From Ceratodon purpureus (lineage: Eukaryota; Streptophyta; Bryopsida; Pseudoditrichales; Ditrichaceae): a stretch of DNA of 64,000 nucleotides. Positions 1 through 10,389 of this stretch are shown in pieces. Below the pieces are notes generated by a model that was not told where the DNA came from, ran no database searches, and saw only the letters and a list, made by a program, of their open reading frames with translations. Made by a program: the position numbers and the translations under genes. The stretch is from positions 21,008,573-21,072,572 of the forward strand of contig CM026426.1 of the NCBI GenBank assembly GCA_014871385.1, given 5' to 3'. Positions within the stretch are counted from its first letter, which is position 1. Each line of letters opens with the position of its first letter.

Positions 1-277
1 TGTACATGACGCGGACGCCATCTCTGTATCCCTTAACGAACTCCCGCTCCAAGTGTTGTACCCCCATTTCACCCACTGGTCTAACCTTGGCCATTGGTAT
101 CATCCTGCATAGGGGCACAAGCATTCGCGACTTATGCGTGGGTTTGATCCTGAGGTTGTTGATGACGGCGTTGGAGTCCAGCTTGAAGTGTATACGATGC
201 TGCAGTTCCCCTTCCATAGCAGTCTTCAAGTCAGTTGGACAAGATGGTTTGGCCCACACATCTTGTGTTTGAGTAAC
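1..277 (-). CDS. Gene B of element 1, ParB-like domain exon (partial, runs off the window)
   Basis: This open stretch of about 92 codons starts at a splice acceptor (minus strand ...GGCAG, then GTTACTC) and runs off the window edge. It matches the ParB-like exon of gene B in element 2 (51,737-52,320) closely. Shared blocks include VPLCRM, KVRPVGEMGVQHLEREFV and RVMY. The region fits the N-terminal half of a ParB/sulfiredoxin-type fold, in which a leading strand is followed by an arginine-bearing segment; the diagnostic VWxGNxR block lies beyond the edge. No stop is seen in the visible part. Gene A lies just upstream on the same strand. The start codon of gene B is not identified, because the exon begins with an acceptor. 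Confidence 0.6.
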
Positions 278-431
278 CTGCCAAGAGGAGTGCGAATTAA
301 GAAAGGAATAACAATCAATTAATGTCATGCAAAGAAGACAAGTATGTAGAAGAAAGTAACAATATATCTTCATACTGTCATCTCTTTTGTGACAAGTGTA
401 ACAAGTCAAACGTCATCTGCGCTTGGGGGAA

Positions 432-3400
432 CTATCTACGTGATGCTCGACTATAGTACTCCTTAGACTGTCTACAGTTCCAATGACGGCGCCTCCTCCA
501 AAACCGCCTGGTTTGCTAAACCGGGCACGGCAAAATTGCCGGTAGAGCAAACACCACATGGGCTGGCCTCCTCACTCTGATAGGCGAGGAAGGAGACGGT
601 GGAGACATAGGCGGTGAGCCCTCTTGAGGGGAAGTGGGCATGTAGGCCGGAGAAGTGGGCTCATACACTGGGGAGGTTGGCTGGTACACGGGCGAAGTAG
701 GCATGTACTGTGGAGAGTGGACCTCGAAAGGTCCACTATCTCCAACAATAGGGTTGGCTACATCACAGGTACAATAAGGCTGATCAAATGAATCCGAGAG
801 ATCGGAAACATTGATAACTGATATGGGGGAGGTGGCAGACATCTCAGGAGCATCTGAATATACCTAAAGTAAAAGAAAAAAACAAAGGGTTATATTCCAG
901 TTTGAAAAGAATGGAGGCAAAAATCTCCACTTAAAAATCCTACAGGGCTAGGTTGGTTGAGCAACTATTGAAGTACCTCGGTCTCTGCTGGAGTCGGGTC
1001 TTCACGTTGGCTCTCCATATTATCCTCAGAGGAATCCTAATTACAAAACAAAGTAATGGTTATTGAATATCAAAATAAGAGATTGCAACCAGATGGCTGC
1101 AGCCCTTCTGTCGTTGTCGACAGATGGGTTGCAGCCCCCAACACTCAAATGTTAACAATAAAAACCGTGGCTTCCTCGAGCTTTGCGATTAAAAAATGGA
1201 CCAATCTCATGGCATCATCGACCACGCCCGATGGGCATGGCCTCCGCCTCACTTCACATATGATGAGCCGCGGCCCACTGTCGGCAACGACAGTGGGCTT
1301 GAGCTTTGCGAATTTTAAAAAAAAATGACCATTCTCACGGCTTCGTCGACAACGTCCAATGGGCATGGCCGCCGCCTCACTTCACATATAATGAGCCGCG
1401 GCCCACTGTCGGCAACGACAGTGGGCTTGAGCTTTGCGAATTTAAAAAAAAAATGACCAATATCACGGCATCATCGACCATGCGTGATGGGCATGGCCTC
1501 CGCCTCACTTCACATATCATGCGCCGCGGCCCACTATCGGCAACGACAGTGGGCTTGACCTTTGCGAATTTAAAAAAAAAATGACCATTCTCACGGCTTC
1601 ATCGACCATGTCCGATGGGCATGGCCTCCGCCTCACTTCACATATCATGAGCCGCGGCCCACTGTCGGCATCGACAGTGGGCTTCAGCTTTGCGAATTTA
1701 AAATAAAAATGACCAATATCACGGCATCATCGACCATGCGCGATGGGCATGGCCTCCGCCTCACTTCACATATCATGAGCCGCGGCCCACAGTCCTTGCC
1801 GATAGTGGGCTTGAGCTTTGCGAATTTAAAAAAAAAATGACCAATATCACAGCATCATCGACCATGCCGATGGAAATGGCTTGCGCCTCACTTAACATAT
1901 CATGAGCCGCGGCCCACTGTCCTTGCCGACAGTGGGCTTGAGCTTTGGGAACTTAAAAAAAAAAATGACCAATATCACGGCATCATCGACCATGCCCGAT
2001 GGGCATGGCCTCCGCCTCACTTCACATATTATGAGCTGCAGCCCACTGTCGGCAACGACAGTGGGCTTGAGCTTTGCGAATTTTAAAAAAAAATGACCAT
2101 TCTCACGGCTTCATCGACCATGCCCGATCGGCATGGCCTCCGCCTCACTTCACATATCATGAGCCGCGGCCCACTGTCGGCAACGAGAGTGGGCTTGAGC
2201 TTTGCGAATTTAAAATAAAAATGACCAATATCACAGCATCATCGACCATGCCGATGGGCATGGCCTGCGCCTCACTTCACATATCATGAGCCGCGGCCCA
2301 CTGTCGGCAACGACAGTGGGCTTGAGCTTTGCGAATTTGAAAAAAAAATGACCATTCTCACGGCATCATCGACCATGCGTGATGGGCATGGCCTCCGCCT
2401 CACTTCACATATCATGAGCCGCGGCCCACTGTGCGCAACGACAGTGGGCTTGAGCTTAGCAAATTAAAAATAAAAATGACCAATATTACGGCATCATCGA
2501 CCATGCCCGATGGGCATGGCCTCCGCCTCACTTCACATATCATGAGCCGCGGCCCAGTGTCGGCAACGACAGTAGGTTTGAGCTTTGCGAATTTAAAAAA
2601 GAAATGACCATTCTCACGGCTTCATCGACCATGTCCGATGGGCATGGCCTCCGCCTCACTTCACATATCATGAGCCGCGGCCCACTGTCGGCAACGACAG
2701 TGGGCTTGAGCTTTGCGAATTTGAAAAAATAATAACCATTCTCACGGCTTCATCAACCATGTCCGATGGGCATGGCCTCCGCCTCAATTCACATATCATG
2801 AGCCGCGGCCCACTGTCGGCATCGACAGTGGGCTTCAGCTTTGCGAATTTAAAATAAAAATGACCAATATCACGGCATCATCGACCATGCGCGATGGGCA
2901 TGGCCTCCGCCTCACTTCACATATCATGAGCCGCGGCCCACTGTCGGCAACGACAGTGGGCTTGAGCTTTGCAAATTTTAAAAAGAAATAATTATTCTCA
3001 CGGCTTCATCAACCATGTTTGATGGGCATGGCCTCCGCCTCACTTCACATATGATGAGCCGCGACCCACTGTCGGCATCGACAGTGGGCTTCAGCTTTGC
3101 GAATTTAAAAAAAAAATGACCAATATCACGGCATCATCGACCAAGCCTGATGGGCATGGCCCCTGCCTCACTTCACATATCATGAGCCGCGGCCCACTGT
3201 CGGCAACGACAGTGGGCTTGAGCTTTGCGAATTTTAAAAAGAAATAATTATTCTCACGGCTTCATCAACCATGTTTGATGGGCATGGCCTCCGCCTCACT
3301 TCACATATCATGAGCCGCGGCCCACTGTCGGCAACGACAGTGGGCTTGAGCTTTGCAAATTTTAAAAAGAAATAATTATTCTCACGGCTTCATCAACCAT

Positions 3401-5364
3401 GTTTGATGGGCATGGCCTCCGCCTCACTTCACATATGATGAGCCGCGACCCACTGTCGGCATCGACAGTGGGCTTCAGCTTTGCGAATTTAAAAAAAAAA
3501 TGACCAATATCACGGCATCATCGACCAAGCCTGATGGGCATGGCCCCTGCCTCACTTCACATATCATGAGCCGCGGCCCACTGTCGGCAACGACAGTGGG
3601 CTTGAGCTTTGCGAATTTTAAAAAGAAATAATTATTCTCACGGCTTCATCAACCATGTTTGATGGGCATGGCCTCCGCCTCACTTCACATATGATGAGCC
3701 GCGACCCACTGTCGGCATCGACAGTGGGCTTCAGCTTTGCGAATTTAAAAAAAAAATGACCAATATCACGGCATCATCGACCATGCCCGATCGGCATGGC
3801 CTCCGCCTCACTTCACATATCATGAGCCGCGGCCCACTGTCGTTGCCGACAGTGGGCTTGAGCTTTGCGAATTTAAAAAAAAATGACCAATATCACGGCA
3901 TCATCGACCATGCTGATGGGCATGGCCTCCGCCTCACTTCATATATGATGAGCCGCGGCCCACTGTCGGCAACGACAGTGGGCTTGAGCTTAGCGAATTT
4001 AAAAAAAAAATGACCATTCTCACGGCTTCATCGACCATGCCCGATCGGCATGGCCTCCGCCTCAATCCACATATCGTGAGCTACGGCCCGGCAGCGATAG
4101 AGCCGGTAGGCAGGGACGTTGCGGAGCAAGGGAGCAGGGAATCATAGCATACCCATCTTCCGGAACCCAACAAGAAATACATTGCCACAAATCCAAGGTA
4201 CAACTTACAAGCCAAATTCGTATACTCACAACCCACAAGCGGGATCCGACTCCTCAACAATCCATTATTTCAAATGTACGGATTCCGCATCACATCAACA
4301 TTGACTGCCTCAAAGTCAAACGCAATCCACCCGTCTGATCCGTACATTCTCAACTCGAAACCCCAGATCCATACTAATGAGTATTTCCAACATTTGAATG
4401 CCTCTCTTCCTGCGTACCTCCTCTCGACCTTCGGGGTCTTGCTCACTATTGTCCACCCTCTCGAGCGCCTCGCTCGCGTCCCCGGGCAACATCAGCTGCT
4501 CGTCCTCTTCTCCCAGGTCAACCGCGCCCATCTCCGGACCCTGCTCTGCGGCCTCTCCTCCGTCCTGCATCACTAGCGCTCCTCTCTCCTGCTCCTGCCT
4601 CGCAGCCATAGCCTCGCCCCCTTCTCCTGCGCCCAAGATCTCACTCCTCGCCCTCCTCGCTATGGCAAGCAGATGGTCGATTTCGCCTCCCACTTCTGCA
4701 AGTGAACCCCTACTCGATTCTCCTACTTCCCTTATCTTCAGGTTACTCTACGCAAATTTTAAAAAAAGACACAGTCGTGAGTTGTTAGGCACTTACGTGG
4801 TTTAAAGCAGATCCCTCGGTAATTTTCCCAATATAATTAAGATTTTTCTATTACTAATGCTTCTACTGAATTAATTTAAACAACTCGATTCAGATAAGAC
4901 GGTGTAGAATTGCTTACCTTTTTGGAGTCAAAGTATAGATCTGATTGAGAGCCCGGCTCCCCCGTCGAAAATTCATTGAAACTAATAGAAGGTTGCGGTG
5001 ACTCTACTCTTTGACTACAATTGAAGACTAATTCTTTCGTCATGGCCTCCCGTGCAACTCCTCTTAAAATTACCTCCTCTTCCTGCTCGTGATTAGCGAC
5101 TTCGGTGTTCTTTAAAAAAACTTCATGCTCCTCCACTATAGAGTCTAGTATGAGTTTACGAATGCTACAGAACTTCAAAGCAACAGGCAGACCTGATCCT
5201 CTCCTTTTCATAGGAGCACTCAAATGGTCACTTTTAAATACTACCTTCTTTCGTGACTCTCTCCTCTTCCTGGCTCTTCTATCCGTAAAATCTGTACGAC
5301 CTGGTTTTCTTCTACGTTTCGGAGTAACATAAGTAGAGGGAGATGGCCCTCCACTCTGCTTCAT
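432..5364 (-). CDS. Gene A of element 1: nuclear-type protein with Pol II CTD-like heptads, broken by a stop
   Basis: Exons are read by comparison with element 2: 5364-4918 (ATG, MKQSGG start; donor AAG|GTAAGC), 4747 to about 4418 (acceptor TTGCGTAG; donor GAG|GTACGC, likely), 1036-977 (60 nt, ends in PTPAETE) and 863-432. Exon 1 is basic (KRRRK, RRARKRR) and has a conserved block [15 protein letters not shown]. Exon 4 holds [11 protein letters not shown], then four heptads at 624-707 ([28 protein letters not shown]), an SP-rich stretch and a basic end. A TAG at 516-518 cuts off the last 27 codons, where element 2 has CAA; the shared natural stop is at 432-434. The 128-bp array lies in the intron between exons 2 and 3. 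No enzyme domain is recognised. The gene is divergent from T. Confidence 0.55.
624..707 (-). other. Four RNA polymerase II CTD-like heptads in gene A
   Basis: Four uninterrupted seven-residue units of the form Y-x-P-T-S-P-x are encoded. The Pol II largest-subunit tail consensus is Y-S-P-T-S-P-S, so positions 1, 3, 4, 5 and 6 match in every unit, while positions 2 and 7 (the Ser2 and Ser7 sites) are replaced. The sister gene at 52,668-52,730 keeps three such units. Confidence 0.8.
1095..4085. repeat. Tandem array of about 23 units, period about 128 bp, each with a hairpin
   Basis: The marker ACTTCACATA recurs at 1251, 1379, 1507, 1635, 1763, 1890, 2019, 2147, 2274 and 2402, so the period is 127-129 bp. 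Each unit holds a 10-bp stem CCCACTGTCG with a GCAA loop and its inverted arm, a smaller inverted repeat ATGCCC-GAT-GGGCAT, and an A/T tract. Later units form a higher-order pattern of about 385 bp (compare 3,141 with 3,526). Open frames across it are by-products of the repeat. It sits in an apparent intron of gene A. Element 2 has an unrelated array in the same place. Confidence 0.9.
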
Positions 5365-5989
5365 GTGTCTAACCAAAGGGAGGACTCTCTCACATAAAGG
5401 CTCTCTGCAGAACTTCCTCCCAGCTTAAATACCTGTGACGTACAACTATTTCGATACAACCCTAAGTTGATATAGCATCTTCACAACTGACACCTTTTCT
5501 ACCATCTTTATTTAAAGAGTACCAATATCAATCTACTTTGAAGTAAAGTTAAAATTATTAACCTTTAAATATAAAGAAAAAATCCAAGCACACTATATAT
5601 TAAAAGATTTGAATCAAGCACTTTAATGTATGCCTTTTTTAATATTCATTGTTTTAAATGTGGAATTTAAAAGACGGCTCATTCTAATCTTATAATATAT
5701 CATGACAAATAGAATCTGCTCAACGATTCAAATTATTAAAGTATAGTTATGAAAATCTTACCTGCTATACTAAGACAGGCACAAACTGGCGTTCAGATTA
5801 GTTAGCGCCGTCTCTCATAAATCATACATTTGTTACGTGACAGAATGAATCATTCTCTCGTCGTCCACATGGACAATCAAACCTGAATAAAATGATCACC
5901 AGCGATCCTTCATTCCTCTCACTTTGGTCTTGCGATACCTCTTGAATAGTACTCTTACTCTTACCCTCTTTGCGCTAGTACTACCGAGT
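4919..5989. promoter_or_regulatory. Divergent control region between gene A and transposase T in element 1
   Basis: The useful part is 5,365-6,000, between the oppositely oriented start codons of gene A (5,364) and T (6,001). It is AT-rich and only moderately like the matching stretch of element 2 (56,055-56,663), whereas the transposase that follows is nearly identical. No clear TATA box could be fixed. The upstream part of the interval given is the exon 1 end and coding region of gene A. Confidence 0.3.
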
Positions 5990-6000
5990 TGCCTGCGATC

Positions 6001-9000
6001 ATGGGGATGGTCTGTCTGTACGCCCAAGGCATGGGCATCCCCCTTAGGTTTTGCGTAGATGACGATGGTCTAGCTACAGTCTCCTCTCTTCGCCTGAGTC
6101 TCAGATTCCATTTCCGTGAGGATTCCATCAGTATAGAGGAGGAGATCTTTCATGACGTTACTGCGGAGGTTACCCACACCCTCGGGCAACCTTCTGTGAG
6201 AGATGAAAACAATATGTTGCAGTGGAGACTCCTCCCTGGATCCTATAGAGTCTATGGTCTTACTGATTCTCTGATGGCTGCATCCACTGAGATCCTCACC
6301 CCCCGTCGTTCTTCTACTTGCACAATTCAGACTCCCTTACCTCGTGATGTCAAGGTCAAAGTCGAGCCTGGAACCGAGACTTCAGACGTAGAGAAACCTC
6401 CCCCTCCGACAGTCATTTCTCTCTCCTCTGATGACGAAGTTAGTCCCGTCAAGTTGGTGCCCAAGGTCCACGCTGATGCTCCTCCTTCCAATGTCTCTCC
6501 TCCATTGTCCTAGGTCACAGTTAGCATTGTTCCGCTCCTTCAACAGCTTGCAAAGGCGCGTGGGTCAAAAAACATTTTGAAGAAGATAGACTATTCCACT
6601 ATTAGACACGAGAGAGTAGAGTACTTGCCTGCGAAGTTTGATGGTCCGGTTCTTTTTGAGTTGCCACCAGCTGCTGCAGGATCCTCTAAGCTCGCCGCCA
6701 AGTCAATGCAGGGAATGGACAAACGATACGACGGACACTTGTGGACCAAGACCATCACAACAAACATCTAGAACGACTTCGGACTGTCTTTTCGAAGTTC
6801 CAACTGCGTCGGATGGCTGCGCTGCACCAACGAGGAGTGTGACTTTCTGAAACGTGTTCCCAAGATCTTCGACGTTCACGAGACTGAGTTCGAAAGCTGT
6901 ACCCTGCAAGCTTTTGTCATGGATCAGCCTCCTCCATCTGACTCGACGCTATTGTGCAAGGTATGTAAAGAACCTCCATCATGTGTAGCTACATGCGAGG
7001 CTAAGATTTATTACGTTGTGGGCAAACCGAATCAGACTAGAGCTTGTTATCACATAGGAACACATGATCATCTAGTGAAAGTTGGAGACTACAGAGACTC
7101 TAAAGCAGAGATAAGTAGCTTAATAGAAGAGCAGGTAGAGATGAACAACAAAGCAACAAAGAGCGCCGTTGTCTTGGAGGCGAGTAAACTCCTCATTGGG
7201 AGCTACCTACTATAGCCCGAGGATGCACCACCGAGGAAACTGACGATGGAGGAGCTGGTCCCTGTTCTGGATCGATGCAAAGACATGGCGTCGCCCAACA
7301 TCCGCAACAAAGTCGCAATCTTCAAAAAATACAGAAGGTACGGAGTCATGGACGGTATCACCAAGCTCCGTGGAAACAGTCTCTGGGCGTATGTCCAGGA
7401 GAATAGGTTTCCTGGTCAGAGATCTATGCGTGACAAAGTCTTCGTCTTCAAGATGTCGGAGGTCGGGCCGGGAAGTGGTGTCGACTTGGTCAGCCGTATG
7501 CAAGCTGGGGGAGACTCGGAGAACGCATGGATCATGTTCGACCATGTAAAACGCGTGAAAGACTGGTCGACGCTGGCGTGCGATGTGTACGATGCCACCT
7601 ACTGCCGCGTGATCACAATCGCCACTTGCGACATGCAGTCCGAGGACACAGAGGCCCAGCTCGTCTTCTGGAAAAACCTGAACCTGGTCATGGAGATCAA
7701 TGGCGTTGCAGCGCCGAACTTCAAGGGGTTCATGGCGGATAACGCACAGGCGAATTGGAATGCAGTGCGAATCCTTTACGGCAATGGCAACAAAGAGGAC
7801 CCAATGGAGGACCGGGAGAGGTCGTGCTTGTTCCACTGGATTCAGAACATGGTGGCGTATACGCAGAAGCACTTCCCCGAAGAACTCTGGGAACAGCACA
7901 AGAAGATGTGCACTCAGTACAAGAATACGACCAGCATGGCAGAGGCGGAAACTCTGTACCACGCGTTGCGAGCCTGGTGGGCATCCACCGGGGTCGTTGG
8001 CGAAAGCGGACTCATCAAATTTGATCAGTGGCTGTCATTCTGGCACCACCGCTTCCGCCAGTGGGGGGGATTCATGACCGAGGTATGATCTCTGCACTCT
8101 GTTTTCATGTTTTTCATACTGGTTTCCTAGCCCTAACCTACAAAACTCTAATCCGTGAATCTAATGGCTCCTACTGTCAAAACTGCAGAAATTCACGGAA
8201 GAAGAACTCACAGAGATGCCCACCTGTAACCTTGCCGAAACAGTTCACAACAAGTGGCTCCAAGCTTCTGGAAACAACGGGAACGACCTCTACGTTGCTA
8301 CCGTGGACGATTTCGTTCGGGCTTTTCTACAGGTTGTTAACTACTACCAGTTCCTCAAAAGTGACGTCGGCGGAAGAGGACCGTCCAAGAAGGAACTCAG
8401 GCTCCGAATGGCGGAACGCAACGCGAAGAAATGGGGAAATCCTACACTGCTCGAAAACCCCATGCTCGATATGCCAGGTCATGGATGAGTTCTGCACCCG
8501 TCAGCCTATCATGCCTGGAGCGGAAATCTTCGGTTCACAGAAGCGAAAAGCCGACGTCCCCATCGGCGCTGACGAGGAGTCTCATCGCCCGGACAAGACA
8601 AACTTCTCACGCCCAAGAGGCCCAAGACGTGCCGTCAGGGCTCGCCCTATGCGGATGCCCGTCATTGTGGAAGACGACTCCGAACACGACATCAAGGTAG
8701 AAGGTACCCAATCTCCTGCCCAAGAAGTTGATTCCCCTTTACCTTCACCTCTGAACAAGGGCGGCATTCGCCATGTCAACGCGGTTGAAGAAATCAAGGT
8801 CGACGTGAAGGAGTGGCACATCTCGAGACTTCACAAACTTTCTGCAAAGTGCTGCTGGGCCCAAAGAGCTGAAACGAAGAAGAAGTGCACTGAGAGAATC
8901 GTCAGGGGGCCCCATTGCACAGCTGCCCCGACCTACACTGGGCTTTGGACTAACTACCGTAGGAACACAGTCGAGAAGACAGAGTTCTTCTTCTGCTCCG

Positions 9001-9682
9001 ATGATATTGAGCGCTGCGTGGAAGGCTCTAAGCGGAAGTGGGTAGCACACTACTCAAAGGACCAAGAATTCCCCTCCATTCCAGAGGTGTGGCCAATGAA
9101 ACTTGGTACTAACCTAAAACTCACTAAGATTCTTGCCCTCGAAGCAGCGGGCTTTCAACTTCCGCCGAAGAAGCCGATCTCCCCAAGACGCCTGTTCTCT
9201 TCTCCCCCCCCCCTGCAAATCTCAGCTCGGTGCCAGTCCCTGCAGACGCTGACCGCTACCCAGGCAAGAGAGACGGCAAGATGGTGAAGCGCACTGCCAC
9301 TCGTCCCAATCCGGCGCAGCGACTCTCCATGGGCTCCTCCGAGTCACTCAAATCGCGCCTCCGTTCCGTCACCATGATACCTGAGCCGGGCCACGGTTGC
9401 ATCATTCGGCTGGATTCGGGCGTCGCACCACACATCACACGGTACCAGATTACCATCAGTTCTTACCCTGGTTGCACTTGCCTAACATTCAAGAAGACGA
9501 TGACTACGTTCCGTGGCAAGACTCAGTTCACGTATTGTAAGCACCTTTACTACATACTCTTGAAGGTCTGCAACCGTGATCCCGAAGCCGAGCTTTTCAT
9601 CCATGCGCCTACCTTTAGCTTCAACGAGGTCAAGCTTCTCCTAGAGAGTGGAATCTTGCGTCACCCCTTGGCGAAGAAGTAG
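6001..9682 (+). pseudogene. MULE-type transposase T of element 1, interrupted
   Basis: Start is ATG 6001, the first base of near-identity with element 2. The N-terminal part (residues 1-170) ends with a SUMO-site-like VKVE (119-122) and VISLSSDDE (138-146). A Cys-rich region with a C-x(n)-C...GTHDH pattern (6,800-7,080) fits WRKY-GCM1-type zinc domains known in MULE transposases. The catalytic part begins at ATG 7246; it has MFDHV, GFMADNAQANWNAV and CLFHW, matching the D, D and C-x2-H features of MULE DDE domains. An intron at 8083-8188 (GAG|GTATGA ... CTGCAG) is clear. The C-terminal part has a SWIM finger, CTC...CKH (about 9,475-9,545). In-frame TAG codons are at 6511, 6769 and 7213. Frame shifts occur near 8,470 and at a C10 run near 9,204. 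The first TAG is CAG in element 2. Confidence 0.8.
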
Positions 9683-9936
9683 GTAGCCCTCCTACTTTAG
9701 AACTGCCATTTCCACAATGGCCATTTGTCACGTAGTGAATGATTTTAGTAATATACCATGTACTAAGTCAGCTATTCAGAAGCTGTATTGACTTTTTCAT
9801 TATATTAAAGGCTTTGTCGTTCACATTGATTGCATTCTATTTCAATACATTCTATCTTGAACAAGTGCACTATATACCTCGTATCCTCTGACATGTACCC
9901 TTTATTACAGCAAAAATATACTTGTTATTAGATGTC

Positions 9937-10389
9937 TTAATCTTCGAACCTAACACGTTTAGGGTTGCCCACTACACTATTAGCAGGACTATCAGCCGCT
10001 GATTGTACTACAGGACAAACTACATTCGCATTCACTTTTGTTCCGACACTTGGCAAGTGTCCTTGATAAGAACGTTTCAACAATGGCCCACCTCCCCGCC
10101 TCCGATTCACTGATTCCCTGGAATAGGTTCCCCTTGGGATCTTTCCAACCTTCGAGTATGCATGTGGTTGCAAAGGCACATCTGCGTCCTCCTCTAGCAC
10201 TATGATATCATCCGAATTTCCTGAACGTGGAGGATCAACTCTTACATCCGGTTGTACGTCAACATCCGTTGTCAAAGGACGCCCTTGGCTGTTGGCCATC
10301 ACCTCTTCTTCGTCCTCCACCTCAACATATGGTTGAAATGGACAAACATCGTCAGCAAGTGATACAACAATATCTCTAACGTCTTCCAT
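9937..10389 (-). CDS. Gene C of element 1: small acidic protein of unknown function
   Basis: This intact 150-residue reading frame is convergent with T and ends 255 bp past it. It is almost identical to the copy at 60,600-61,052. It has acidic clusters (VEVEDEEEV), a SUMO-interaction-like DDIIVLEED and a basic RRRGGG stretch. The C-terminus PKRVRFED resembles the basic ends of other proteins in this window. No known domain is recognised. Preservation in both elements, while T carries stops, argues that it is a real gene. Confidence 0.65.
   Translation of the reverse strand: MEDVRDIVVSLADDVCPFQPYVEVEDEEEVMANSQGRPLTTDVDVQPDVRVDPPRSGNSDDIIVLEEDADVPLQPHAYSKVGKIPRGTYSRESVNRRRGGGPLLKRSYQGHLPSVGTKVNANVVCPVVQSAADSPANSVVGNPKRVRFED

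Noticed and set aside
1306..4013. Open frames in the 128-bp array
   Set aside because: They shift frame from unit to unit and arise from the repeat itself.
1095..4085. CRISPR-like array
   Set aside because: Units are 128 bp and contiguous, with no spacers and no cas genes; the DNA is eukaryotic.
7210..7962. Open minus-strand frame of 250 codons opposite the transposase (and its twin at 57,873-58,634)
   Set aside because: It is the mirror of the conserved catalytic region; the plus strand carries the domain motifs and the intron. No own promoter or splice logic.
8028..8470. First third of a 419-codon plus-strand frame
   Set aside because: It runs through the real intron and across the catalytic exon in the wrong frame. 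Only the part after about 8,470 is part of the transposase.
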